This document shows, piece after piece, positions 54,150 to 62,858 of a DNA stretch of 64,000 nucleotides. The notes under the pieces were generated by a model that worked only from the letters and a program-made list of their open reading frames with translations, was not told where the DNA came from and did no database searches. Location: NCBI RefSeq assembly GCF_026013525.1, contig NZ_JAPDRA010000006.1, forward strand, positions 169,975-233,974, written 5' to 3'. The stretch's first letter is position 1. The number at the start of each line of letters is the position of its first letter. The stretch is from Sphingomonas canadensis. GTDB taxonomy: Bacteria; Pseudomonadota; Alphaproteobacteria; Sphingomonadales; Sphingomonadaceae. The translations under genes were made by a program, and so were the position numbers.

Positions 54150-54869
54150 CTACAGCTCCCCCGCAGCGCGCCGGATATGCGCGATGCGGTCGAGCAGCGT
54201 GAACTGGTCTTCCCAGTCGATGTCCATCGCCACCTGTTCGGGCAGCGGATGGAAATAGGGCCGGCGCCCGATACGATCGCCCATCTCGCGCATCAGCGCA
54301 TAGGGCATGACGTACATGGCGTGGTTGATCTCGAACAGCGGCCGGATGTCCTGGCTGCGGGGCCATTTCTCGACCTTGTTGTCGTAGTTGACCGGCCCGT
54401 TCTCGTCCCACAGAAACTTGTGGATCGCGGTTACGGAGACGAGGCTGTCATAGCCCTCGGCCAGCTTGGCATAATAGGCGGCCAGCCCGGCCTGATAGAC
54501 TTCGGTGGTGACGAAGGGCGACGTCACATGGGTCCAGAAGATCAGCCCCTCGCGCTCCATCTCGGCGATGTAGAGGATGAAATCGTCCATCGACGTGCTG
54601 CTGCGCCCCAGCTCGTCGGGGCGTTCGGAGGCGACGAAACGGCTGTCGTGCGCGCGCGCGAAGCGATCGACATAGTCGAGCACCTCCTCGTCGTTCGAGG
54701 AGACAACGATCTTGTCGAGCTCGGGCATCGCCTGGAGCTGGCAGAGCTTCAGCTCGATCAGCCCGTTCTCATGGCCGCCGAACGGGCGCATGTTCTTGCG
54801 CGGCACGCGCTCGCTGCCCGCGCGGCAGGGCACGAAGCCGATGACTGGTTCTGAACCCCTTGCGCCCAT
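54150..54869 (-). CDS. CMP-nonulosonic acid cytidylyltransferase (NeuA-like)
   Basis: 239 residues. The signature [18 protein letters not shown] binds [18 protein letters not shown] and the metal-binding ending [14 protein letters not shown] complete the acylneuraminate cytidylyltransferase pattern. The reaction activates a nonulosonic acid to the CMP form used by sialyltransferases. It lies 6 bases after the GT42-NeuB gene. The precise acid (Neu5Ac, Kdn, legionaminic) is not set by the sequence. Confidence 0.9.
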   Translation of the reverse strand: MGARGSEPVIGFVPCRAGSERVPRKNMRPFGGHENGLIELKLCQLQAMPELDKIVVSSNDEEVLDYVDRFARAHDSRFVASERPDELGRSSTSMDDFILYIAEMEREGLIFWTHVTSPFVTTEVYQAGLAAYYAKLAEGYDSLVSVTAIHKFLWDENGPVNYDNKVEKWPRSQDIRPLFEINHAMYVMPYALMREMGDRIGRRPYFHPLPEQVAMDIDWEDQFTLLDRIAHIRRAAGEL

Positions 54870-54875
54870 GTGCGA

Positions 54876-56417
54876 TCAAGCCCTGCGGAAATATTTGTGG
54901 TGTTCGCTCTCGGTGACCTGCTTCTCCTCGCGCCCCACGATCATCTCCGCCTCGCGGACGCGATCGACATATTCCTTGAAGGCGGGTGTGGTCAGGTCCA
55001 CCGCGACCGCATCGAAATGCGCCCATTCGGTGTTACCGAGCTTGACGTGCTTCTCCAGCATCTGCGCGCCTGCGGCCACCGCCAGCGCCGACGCAAGCCA
55101 GCCGTGATCGTGGCTGGAATAGCCCGGCACGATGCGCGGCTCGGTCCGCGACAGCTCGTGATAGTGGCGCACGACCGCGACATGGCAATCCCGGTGCGGG
55201 GTGGGATAGGCGGAGTTGCACTGGAGCAGGTGCAGCTTGGGCGAATGGACGAACGTGTCCAGCACCCAGCGCTCATATTCCTGTCCGGTCATGCCCGTCG
55301 AAAGCACGACCTCGCCGCGATAGTTGCGCGCGACATAGGCGAGGTAGTCGGTGTGCTCCGAAATGGTACTGGGCAGCTTCACGATCCCCGGATCGATTTC
55401 CAGCATGAAGCGGAACGAAGGCTCGTCCAGCACCGAGGCGAACCATTTGATCCCCAGCGACTTGCAGAGATCATCGACGAAGCCGAAGTCCTCCAGCGAC
55501 AGTTCCAGCGCGTTGCGATAGTCGCGGAACGTAGGACCGAACGGCGAGACATAAGCCGAATCAAGCTGCTCCTTGCTGTAGAAGCTCTCGACATCGCGCT
55601 TCTGGAGCTTGACGTAATCGGCGCCGGCCGCGCGCGCGGCGCGGATCATCCGCTCAAGCCGCGTGCGATCGCCGAAATGATTGGTCGTCAGTTCCGCGAC
55701 GATCGCGGCGCGGCTGCCGCCATCCACCGCATGATGGTGCGCGGGCGGGCCGAACTGCGCGTTCAGTTCGACCGGCGACATGACCGAAAAGGGCCGATCG
55801 CCGACGTGGATCACGTTCAGATCGGAGTTCTTCAGGAAGTACAGCGTGTTGACGAAGAAATATTCCTGAAGCGAGATGCGCGCCGACTTTTCCTCGGCAT
55901 CGTCCAGCGCGAAATCGCGATCGATCGCGTGGCTGTATCCCTGGCCCGACGAGAAATCGAAGCCGACCATATAGACCGCCTGCGGCCGCTTGCGGATCCG
56001 GGCCACCATGCGCGCGATCTTCAGCGCAGACAGGAACAACACGTCCTCGATCACGAACTCGTCGGTCAGGAAGCGCTGCATCATCAGGTCCGACGAATCC
56101 TGGGACATCGGAACATAGGGCGCGCGCGCCACCCGCCCGCGCAGCGGGTGGAAGTTAGTCGAGGTGACGTAGAGCTGCGACTGGAAGCCGGACTCGGCCA
56201 GCGCCGCCTGCACCCAATCGGCATGGAAGATCGAGATATCGGCCGGCACGATGCGTTCCGCATCGTTGAGACCGATCACCAGCGATCCCGCGAACGTCTC
56301 CGGACGGATCTGATCGATCGAGGGCCCCTTACCCAGGATGAAGATCGTATCGGTGACGTATGTCGATGCGATATTTTCGATCTGGCTGGAGAAACCGTCC
56401 ATCATATGCCTCACCAT
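54876..56417 (-). CDS. GT42-like sialyltransferase domain fused to a NeuB-type nonulosonate synthase
   Basis: 513 residues. Residues about 20-225 resemble GT42 sialyltransferases: FILGKGPSIDQI, IGLNDAERIVPADISIFHAD and AVYMVGFDFSSGQGYSHAID, aligning with the GNGPSL and IYLSGIDF...SYAFD parts of Cst-II. Residues about 236-513 are the NeuB TIM barrel (AELTTNHFGDRTRLERMI, ADYVKLQKRD, EKHVKLGNTEWAHFDAVAVD), which condenses PEP with a sugar. The chain stops at the linker (SEHHKYFRRA), so the C-terminal SAF domain of normal NeuB is absent. The start overlaps the phosphatase gene by 77-89 bases. The fusion itself is visible; the activities are inferred. Confidence 0.85.
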   Translation of the reverse strand: MVRHMMDGFSSQIENIASTYVTDTIFILGKGPSIDQIRPETFAGSLVIGLNDAERIVPADISIFHADWVQAALAESGFQSQLYVTSTNFHPLRGRVARAPYVPMSQDSSDLMMQRFLTDEFVIEDVLFLSALKIARMVARIRKRPQAVYMVGFDFSSGQGYSHAIDRDFALDDAEEKSARISLQEYFFVNTLYFLKNSDLNVIHVGDRPFSVMSPVELNAQFGPPAHHHAVDGGSRAAIVAELTTNHFGDRTRLERMIRAARAAGADYVKLQKRDVESFYSKEQLDSAYVSPFGPTFRDYRNALELSLEDFGFVDDLCKSLGIKWFASVLDEPSFRFMLEIDPGIVKLPSTISEHTDYLAYVARNYRGEVVLSTGMTGQEYERWVLDTFVHSPKLHLLQCNSAYPTPHRDCHVAVVRHYHELSRTEPRIVPGYSSHDHGWLASALAVAAGAQMLEKHVKLGNTEWAHFDAVAVDLTTPAFKEYVDRVREAEMIVGREEKQVTESEHHKYFRRA

Positions 56418-57105
56418 CTACCTCGACCTCGCACCCGTGTTCGAGCGCAAGCATCAGCCCGGGCAGCAGATCCCAGATCCAGGCGCCCTTCGGGTTGCAA
56501 AAGCGGCGATACGCGCCGCGGATGACATTGTAGAGATTATAGACCGCGCAGCCCATCATCCGGCATTCGCCCGCCTCGCCCATCGCCTGCAACAGCGCGG
56601 GCGAGACCGACGAGGAAAAGCCGGTGATGCGCGAACGGATCGGCCGGATCGCATCGCCGGTCATCAGCCCCTCGCCGAGTTCCGGCAGCATCAGCATCGA
56701 GCCGAGATGCACGCCCCCGTGCCACAGGCTGAACGCCAGGCCCCATTCCTTCAGCCCGGAACAAAAATTCTCGGTACCGTCGATCGGGTCCAGCACGGCG
56801 ACATAGCCGTCGCCGATCGGGCTGCCCGGGCGATAGCTTTCCTCGCCGATGAAGGTGACGCCGGGCAGTCGCTGCGTGACATGCGCGGTAACCAGCTCCT
56901 CGAGGAACACGTCCGAGGTGGTGACCGGGCTGTCGTCCTCCTTGAAAACGATGTCGTAGCGCGTCGCCTCGATCTGCGGCATCGCCGCGGATACGGCGTC
57001 CGCAATGCCGGCCAGGAAGGCCCGGACCTCTTCGCGCGTCATCGCCTGCAGCTCGCCGGCATCAAGCCGCGGGCCGGTGGAGGCGCTGCTGGACAATTTC
57101 GTCAT
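56329..57105 (-). CDS. Inositol-monophosphatase family phosphatase
   Basis: 258 residues; a start at M22 (57042) would avoid overlap with the ABC transporter gene. The metal motifs are GEES (Glu), DPIDGTENF (two Asp, Thr) and the C-terminal WIWDLLPGLMLALEHG (Asp), so Mg-dependent, Li-sensitive dephosphorylation is expected. Being inside the nonulosonate operon it may remove the 9-phosphate of a nonulosonate phosphate. The end overlaps the next gene by up to 89 bases. Confidence 0.88.
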   Translation of the reverse strand: MTKLSSSASTGPRLDAGELQAMTREEVRAFLAGIADAVSAAMPQIEATRYDIVFKEDDSPVTTSDVFLEELVTAHVTQRLPGVTFIGEESYRPGSPIGDGYVAVLDPIDGTENFCSGLKEWGLAFSLWHGGVHLGSMLMLPELGEGLMTGDAIRPIRSRITGFSSSVSPALLQAMGEAGECRMMGCAVYNLYNVIRGAYRRFCNPKGAWIWDLLPGLMLALEHGCEVEVDGEAYDGRFLQPDRKYRIDIRHRYDLHPG

Positions 57106-58900
57106 AGCTGCCGATCGCAGTGATTTTTCCGTGGTCGAGCTCGATCACCGTGTCGCAGACGCTGAGGGTGGTAAGCCGGTGCGCGATCATGAAGATCGTG
57201 AGCTCGGTGCCCAAGCCGCGGATAGCCTCCATGACCGATTCCTCGGTGGAATTGTCGAGCGCGCTGGTCGCCTCGTCGAGCACCAACACCTGGGCTTCCT
57301 TGTACAGCGCGCGTGCGATGCCGATGCGCTGCCGCTGCCCGCCGGACAGGCGCACGCCGCGCTCGCCGATCGGCGCGTCATATCCGCCCGGATGGCTCTC
57401 GATGAACTCGGCGATCTGCGCCTTGCGGGCGGCGTCGCGCACGCGATCCATGTCGATCTTCTTAGCCGGCACGCCAAAGGCGATGTTTGCCGCGATCGTA
57501 GAATCGCTCAGGTAGATCGTCTGCGGTACATGCGCGATGCCCCGCTGCCACGCGAGCCGGTTGGCGTCCGTCAGAGGCACGCCATCAACCAGGATCGCCC
57601 CCTCCGTCGGCGTCAGCAGGCCCATCAGCAGGTCGAAGGTGGTGCTCTTGCCGCTGCCGGTGGAGCCCAGGAAGCCGATGCGCTGGCCCTTGGCGGCGGT
57701 GAAGCTGATACCGTCGACCACCTTGGCCTGATCGGTCCCAGCGTAGGAGAAGCTGACCTTGTCGAACGCGACGCTGCGTTCCATCCGCAGCGGCTCCGGC
57801 GGAACCTTGCCGAAATCGGCGCCGACGGTCTGGTCGAGGAACACCAGGATATCCTGCAGCGTGGCCTGGTTCGCCCGCAGATTGGCCCAGCCGAGATAGA
57901 TGAGCTGGAGCACCGGCAGCAGGCGCTGCGCGCCGAGCGCGAACGTGCCGAGCAGCGGCAGCGCAGCGGCGAAGCCGCCAGACTGGCCGGTAAGCGTATA
58001 GGCCACCAGCACGAAGATCGTCATCCCCAGCCCCTCGATCGCGTAGCGCGGGCTGTAGCTGACGAAATAGCTATTCGATTGCGCGCGGGCGACCGCATGT
58101 ACCGACCGGTGATACTCGCGGTAGAAATAGGCCTGGTTGCCGTCCAGCAGCACGTCGCGGATACCGCCCAGCGCCTCGCTGACCGTCTGCATCCCGCGGG
58201 TATGCGCCTTGGCCGCGACGCGGCTGTTCGCGGAGAGCCGACGCCGCGTGATCAGCATGATCACCGAATACATGCCCGCCAGCACGAAGAAGCAGCCCAG
58301 CGCCACCTTCAGGTTGATGATCAGCAGGCTGACGATGATGAAGGTGGCGATCATCGTGCTGCTGACCATCGCCAGCGTGTTGACCAGCGTCAGCGACGTT
58401 GCCTTGATCTTCACCAGCGCGCTCAGCACCGAGGCGCTGTTGCGCTGGGCGTGCAGCGAATAGGGCTGGTGGAGCGTCCGGTTGAACACCTCCATCGCGA
58501 TATCCTCGCCTATCGCATAGGCGAGGCGCGAATTGCCCCATGCCACCAGCATGCGCAGCGCGGCGGAGCCCATCACCACCACCGCGAACGCGATCGTGAG
58601 CGGCCCGAGCAGCTCCTGAGGCGTGGAAACCCCCAGCATGTTGGCGAAGCCCTGAACCGCGGGAATCGAGAACACCCGCTCCGGTGCGGCAAGCACCGCA
58701 AGGAACGGAAGCATCACGCCCAGGCTGGCGGTCTCCGCCAGCGCCGCCAGCAGGATCGGAATGGGAACCAGCGCGACATGAATGCGGCGCCGGCGCGGAA
58801 GCCGCGCCCACAGGCGGCGCAACGAACTCAGGACGGTTTCGGGCGGCTCCACCCCCTTCGGCTTGGGGGCGAGGCTTTCGATCATGTCGGCTTCGTTCAT
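57062..58900 (-). CDS. ABC transporter, PglK/MsbA-type lipid-linked oligosaccharide flippase
   Basis: 612 residues: six membrane segments (about 40-340) then an ATPase with Walker A GSTGSGKST, signature LSGGQRQR, Walker B VLVLDEATSALD and H-loop IAHRLTT. The fused half-transporter form matches PglK and MsbA. No Wzx flippase gene is visible in the window, so this is the best candidate to turn the lipid-linked repeat unit across the inner membrane. It opens the nonulosonate operon. Confidence 0.92.
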   Translation of the reverse strand: MNEADMIESLAPKPKGVEPPETVLSSLRRLWARLPRRRRIHVALVPIPILLAALAETASLGVMLPFLAVLAAPERVFSIPAVQGFANMLGVSTPQELLGPLTIAFAVVVMGSAALRMLVAWGNSRLAYAIGEDIAMEVFNRTLHQPYSLHAQRNSASVLSALVKIKATSLTLVNTLAMVSSTMIATFIIVSLLIINLKVALGCFFVLAGMYSVIMLITRRRLSANSRVAAKAHTRGMQTVSEALGGIRDVLLDGNQAYFYREYHRSVHAVARAQSNSYFVSYSPRYAIEGLGMTIFVLVAYTLTGQSGGFAAALPLLGTFALGAQRLLPVLQLIYLGWANLRANQATLQDILVFLDQTVGADFGKVPPEPLRMERSVAFDKVSFSYAGTDQAKVVDGISFTAAKGQRIGFLGSTGSGKSTTFDLLMGLLTPTEGAILVDGVPLTDANRLAWQRGIAHVPQTIYLSDSTIAANIAFGVPAKKIDMDRVRDAARKAQIAEFIESHPGGYDAPIGERGVRLSGGQRQRIGIARALYKEAQVLVLDEATSALDNSTEESVMEAIRGLGTELTIFMIAHRLTTLSVCDTVIELDHGKITAIGSYDEIVQQRLHRPAA

Positions 58901-59130
58901 CGGATCGAACCGCCCACCAGAAGCGGCGACGCCCCAAGGCGCAGCAGGACAATGTTTCCGGCGACCATCATCCGCAACCCAATCCCCCGGTCACTCAAAG
59001 CCGCCGGATTACACCCCCGGCCAGCTCAGCCTGAGCCCTCAGCTTATTAAGCGGTTCCACAAATGACGCAATGCACAAAAACCGCGCCGGCCGCCGCGAA
59101 GCTGCCGTTACGGAACAGCCGCGATACGCA
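58901..59130. promoter_or_regulatory. Promoter region of the nonulosonate operon
   Basis: 230 bases between the glycosyltransferase ending at 59131 and the ABC gene. It contains ACGCAATGCACAAAAACCGC (59066-59085), a member of the recurring motif of the locus. No gene is supported. Confidence 0.5.
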
Positions 59131-60366
59131 TCACGCGGCATCCGGAAGCGGTTGCCCTGCCTCCCCCGGCATCGTCCCCCGCCGCACCCATTCGCGCAGC
59201 GCGTGATAGGCGCGGCGCTTTTCGGCGAGCGACGCGGAATAGGAATAGCGCTGCGCAACATCGAAATTGCGGCGGCTCTCCTCGGCAAGGCGCTCCGCCG
59301 GGGACTGAACCAGCGACAGGATGCGTTCGCGCAGTTCGCCGGCGGCGCCCGGCTTGTGCATGCGCCCGGCGGGCAGCAGCTCGGGGATGCCGCCGACGGT
59401 CGATCCGATCGCCAGACATCCGCGCGCCATCGCCTCGATCGTCGCGCGGGGCAGCCCTTCCTGGAAGCTCGGCTGGAGATAGGCGTCGATCCCGTCGAGC
59501 CAGCCCGCCACCGCGGCGGCGCCGGGCAGCACGCCATCGAAATGCACGCGATCCGCGATGCCGAATCGCTCGGCCACGGCACGCAGGCGATCCGGGGCGC
59601 CCTCGCCCAGCACGCGATATTCGAACGGCGGGAGCCCGTCCCGCGCGGCGGCCAGCGCCTCGATCGCCTGGTCGATTCCCTTCAACCGGGTGAACAGCGC
59701 CCCGATCGTGCCGAACACCACCGGCCGGTCGCCCCGGCGCCACGCCTGCAACCCGGCGATGCGCCGCTCCATCAGCCCCTCGCCGGGCTCGGGCAGCATC
59801 ACGTTGGAAGCGCAGACGAAGGCCCCGCCCGGCGGATAGCGCCGCTGCAGGAATTCGCGCGTCACATAGTGCAGCAATTTGCCCTGCCGCGCGACGCGGC
59901 GCATCCGGTGCGCCATCACCGGCGCATAGGCCTTGGCCAGCGGCGAGCCATGGTTCCACAGCGCGTCCCAGGGGCAGGCGACCAGCTCGACCAGCCAGGG
60001 CTTGCCCGCGCGGCGTGCCTGATCGCATCCGGCGATGCCGATCTCGCTGGGGATGCGCCCGATCACCGCGTCCGCCGCATCCACCTCGCGCGCCAGCGCG
60101 ACGCGCTGTTCGGAAAGCGTCGCGAGCCGCTTCACGCCGCGCAGATCGTCGAACAGGTGGAAACTGACCTTCGGCCCGGAAGCCTGCACCGATTTGCGGA
60201 TATCCTCCTCGGTGGCGCCGCGCCCGCGCGAAACCACTACCAGTTCATCGAAATACTCAAGATATTCCAGCCATTTGGCATAAGGAAACTTGCCGCCGGT
60301 GGTATAGATGGTGCCATCCGCCGCCCGGGCGAAGACGTGATCGACGCAGAACAGCAGCCGGGTCAT
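59131..60366 (-). CDS. GT4-type glycosyltransferase
   Basis: 411 residues from ATG 60366. GT-B donor domain: VVFGTIGALFTRLKGIDQAI, YRVLGEGAPDRL and LQPSFQEGLPRATIEAMARG (the EX7E motif). It follows the 60378 gene by 11 bases in one operon with the UDP-xylose synthase gene, so it may use UDP-xylose or UDP-glucuronate. Confidence 0.9.
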   Translation of the reverse strand: MTRLLFCVDHVFARAADGTIYTTGGKFPYAKWLEYLEYFDELVVVSRGRGATEEDIRKSVQASGPKVSFHLFDDLRGVKRLATLSEQRVALAREVDAADAVIGRIPSEIGIAGCDQARRAGKPWLVELVACPWDALWNHGSPLAKAYAPVMAHRMRRVARQGKLLHYVTREFLQRRYPPGGAFVCASNVMLPEPGEGLMERRIAGLQAWRRGDRPVVFGTIGALFTRLKGIDQAIEALAAARDGLPPFEYRVLGEGAPDRLRAVAERFGIADRVHFDGVLPGAAAVAGWLDGIDAYLQPSFQEGLPRATIEAMARGCLAIGSTVGGIPELLPAGRMHKPGAAGELRERILSLVQSPAERLAEESRRNFDVAQRYSYSASLAEKRRAYHALREWVRRGTMPGEAGQPLPDAA

Positions 60367-60377
60367 CGCGCTTCCCT

Positions 60378-61517
60378 TCAGACCCGCGCCGGGGCGGGCG
60401 GAGTTGCCCCCTGCCCCACCGCGGCGGCATAGACTTCCTCGATCGCGCGCACCATCTCGCGATGGTCCCAGCGGGAAAGATCGATCGCGCGCGCCGCTTC
60501 CGCCATGGCCGCGCGCCGCGCCGGATCGTCCGCCAGCGCGAAGAAGGCGGATGCCAGCGCATCGGTGTCGCCGCCATCGACGATCAGGCCGTTCGCGCCG
60601 TCCCGCACGACATATTCGATGCCGACCAGATGGCTGGCCACCACCGGGCGGCCGGCCAGCACATATTGCACGATCACGCGCGGCAAGCCCTCGTTGGTCG
60701 CCGCGTGGATGCAGATATCGGCGGAGGCGATCAGGCGATCGAGATCCGGCCGGAAGCCGAGCAGCAGCACCCGCTGCTCCAGCCCGTGCGCGCGGACCAG
60801 CGCCGCGATGCGCTCCTGCTCGTCGCCTGCGCCCGCGATCAGCAGCCGCCAGTCGCTGCGCCCGCTGCGCACCAGCGCCTCGATCAGTTCGGCGACGCGC
60901 TTGCGCGGCTCCAGCGTGCCTGAGATCAGGCCCGTCACCACGCCCTCCGCCGCGAATTCGGCCAGCGGCGCGGCGGCGCGAAAGCGATCGATGTCCATCC
61001 CGCTCTCGATCACGCGATGGTTCGCCGCGGTGCCGATTCCGCGCTCCAGGCATGCTTCGCGCATCCCGGGGCTCACGTCGATGAAGGCGCGGGTAACGCG
61101 CGCCGCCAGCTTCTCGATCCCCAGATAGACCGCCGCCACAGGCGCGGAGACGCCGATGAAGGGCAGGATATGCACCGTATGGACAATCGTGGGCACCCGC
61201 GCGCGCCATGCTGCGGCCCGACCGATCGCCCCGGCCTTGCTCTCATGCGTATGGACGATATCGGGCCGGTGCTCGCGGAAATAGCGCGTCATCGCGCGCA
61301 GGCAGCGCAGATCTTCCACCGGCCGTACCGCGCGGACCAGCGAGGGCTCATGGTGCAGCGTCACGCGCGGGTCCACCGCGGCGATCATCGTCTCGTGATA
61401 GTCGCCATGGATCAGATGCACGTCATGGCCCGCGGCCGCCTGGCCGTTGACGGTCAGCAGCGTGTTCTCGTCGGCGCCGCCCCGGATGAACCTGGTAATG
61501 GCGTGGACAATGCGCAT
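60378..61517 (-). CDS. GT4-type glycosyltransferase
   Basis: 379 residues. The N-terminus MRIVHAITRFIRGGADENTL is that of Wzx/Wzy-locus GT4 enzymes; the donor domain has SGTLEPRKRVAELIEAL and IHAATNEGLPRVIVQYVLAG with the EX7E-type spacing. It is the middle gene of the three-gene unit led by the UDP-xylose synthase. Confidence 0.92.
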   Translation of the reverse strand: MRIVHAITRFIRGGADENTLLTVNGQAAAGHDVHLIHGDYHETMIAAVDPRVTLHHEPSLVRAVRPVEDLRCLRAMTRYFREHRPDIVHTHESKAGAIGRAAAWRARVPTIVHTVHILPFIGVSAPVAAVYLGIEKLAARVTRAFIDVSPGMREACLERGIGTAANHRVIESGMDIDRFRAAAPLAEFAAEGVVTGLISGTLEPRKRVAELIEALVRSGRSDWRLLIAGAGDEQERIAALVRAHGLEQRVLLLGFRPDLDRLIASADICIHAATNEGLPRVIVQYVLAGRPVVASHLVGIEYVVRDGANGLIVDGGDTDALASAFFALADDPARRAAMAEAARAIDLSRWDHREMVRAIEEVYAAAVGQGATPPAPARV

Positions 61518-61584
61518 GTTCGCTCACCCCCTGTGTGCGGCATCCGCGCGGGCGGACCGGCCCCGAAGGGCCCGTCGCGCTTCC

Positions 61585-62541
61585 TTAGCGGACGAGCGCG
61601 TCGAAATAGGCGATGGTCGACTTGAGCCCTTCCTCCAGCGGAATGCGCGGCTCCCAGCCCAGCCATTCGCGCGCGCGGGTGATATCGGGCTGGCGCTGGC
61701 GGGGATCGTCGGGCGGCAGCGGCTGGCGGACCAGCTCAGACTTGGAGCCGGTGAGCCGCAGCACCGCCTCTGCCAGTTCGATCATCGTGAACTCGCCGGG
61801 ATTGCCCAGGTTCACCGGGCCGGTGACCGAATCGTCGGTCTCCATCAGCGCGATCAGGCCGCGCACCAGATCGTCGACATAGCAGAAGCTGCGCGTCTGC
61901 TGGCCGTCGCCATAGATGGTCACCGGCTGGCCGGTCAGCGCCTGGACGATGAAGTTGGACACCACCCGCCCGTCGTTGGGGTGCATATGCGGGCCATAGG
62001 TGTTGAAGATCCGCGCCACCTTGATGCGCAGCTTGTGCTGGCGGTGATAGTCGAAGAACAGCGTCTCCGCGCAGCGCTTGCCCTCGTCATAGCAGGAGCG
62101 GAACCCGATCGGGTTCACATTACCCCAATAGCTTTCCTGCTGCGGATGCACGTCCGGATCGCCATAGACCTCGGAGGTCGAGGCCTGAAGGATCTTCGCC
62201 CCCAGCCGCTTCGCCAGCCCCAGCATGTTGATCGCGCCATGGACCGAGGTCTTGGTCGTCTGCACCGGATCGTGCTGATAGTGGATCGGCGAGGCCGGGC
62301 ACGCCAGATTGTAGATCTCGTCCACCTCCACATAGAGCGGGAAGGTGACGTCGTGGCGCATCAGCTCGAAACCGGGATGGTTGAGCAGGTGCGCGACGTT
62401 GCGCTTGCGGCCGGTGAAGAAATTATCGACGCACAGAACGTCGGCGCCCTCGCCCAGCAGCCGCTCGCACAGATGGCTGCCGATGAAGCCCGCGCCACCC
62501 GTGACCAGCACTCGCCGGTCGCTCATCCGTCCTGATTTCAC
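61585..62541 (-). CDS. UDP-glucuronate decarboxylase (UDP-xylose synthase)
   Basis: 318 residues from a GTG at 62541 with a strong AAGGAGGG 4 bases upstream. The NAD motif is [12 protein letters not shown], the catalytic pair is [11 protein letters not shown] (YxxxK) with Ser/Thr in ASTSEVYGD, and the whole chain, including [14 protein letters not shown] and [19 protein letters not shown], matches UXS enzymes. It converts UDP-glucuronate to UDP-xylose. UDP-glucuronate would come from the dehydrogenase starting at 63891. Confidence 0.93.
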   Translation of the reverse strand: MKSGRMSDRRVLVTGGAGFIGSHLCERLLGEGADVLCVDNFFTGRKRNVAHLLNHPGFELMRHDVTFPLYVEVDEIYNLACPASPIHYQHDPVQTTKTSVHGAINMLGLAKRLGAKILQASTSEVYGDPDVHPQQESYWGNVNPIGFRSCYDEGKRCAETLFFDYHRQHKLRIKVARIFNTYGPHMHPNDGRVVSNFIVQALTGQPVTIYGDGQQTRSFCYVDDLVRGLIALMETDDSVTGPVNLGNPGEFTMIELAEAVLRLTGSKSELVRQPLPPDDPRQRQPDITRAREWLGWEPRIPLEEGLKSTIAYFDALVR

Positions 62542-62858
62542 GCGCCCTCCTTATGTCCTGCCGCTGAATATCCGCGTCGTATCGCGTTCGCAACCACGGC
62601 ACGGAAGCCATGCCGGGGCTTCACACGGCCACCCAGGCATCGTTCGATATTGCATTGCACCATGGCATAGCCAAACGCCCGGGGCCAAGCAATCAAAGAG
62701 GATCGGCCGCCTTCCCGAAATCGCGAGCACCTGATGAACGTGGCCATCGGCTAGGATTGCCGCGCCGCAATGAAGACGCCTGACACGGCGCCAGCTTCCC
62801 CGGCCGGCATCCGGTACAGGATGCGGGCCGCGGGAAAGCTGCCGCCGCGCGGGCGGGA
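62542..62858. other. Gene-free stretch with motif and hairpin
   Basis: 317 bases. ATATTGCATTGCACCAT (62647-62663) is the inverse form of the recurring motif and sits upstream of the UDP-xylose synthase gene. A long imperfect hairpin (62792-62841) ends the export-protein transcript. No gene is supported. Confidence 0.55.
62792..62841 (-). terminator. Hairpin after the export lipoprotein gene
   Basis: CAGCTTCCC to GGGAAAGCTG arms with a central GCATCC/GGATGC stem, 18 bases beyond the stop of the minus-strand gene; one side has bulges and there is no long T run. Confidence 0.5.
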
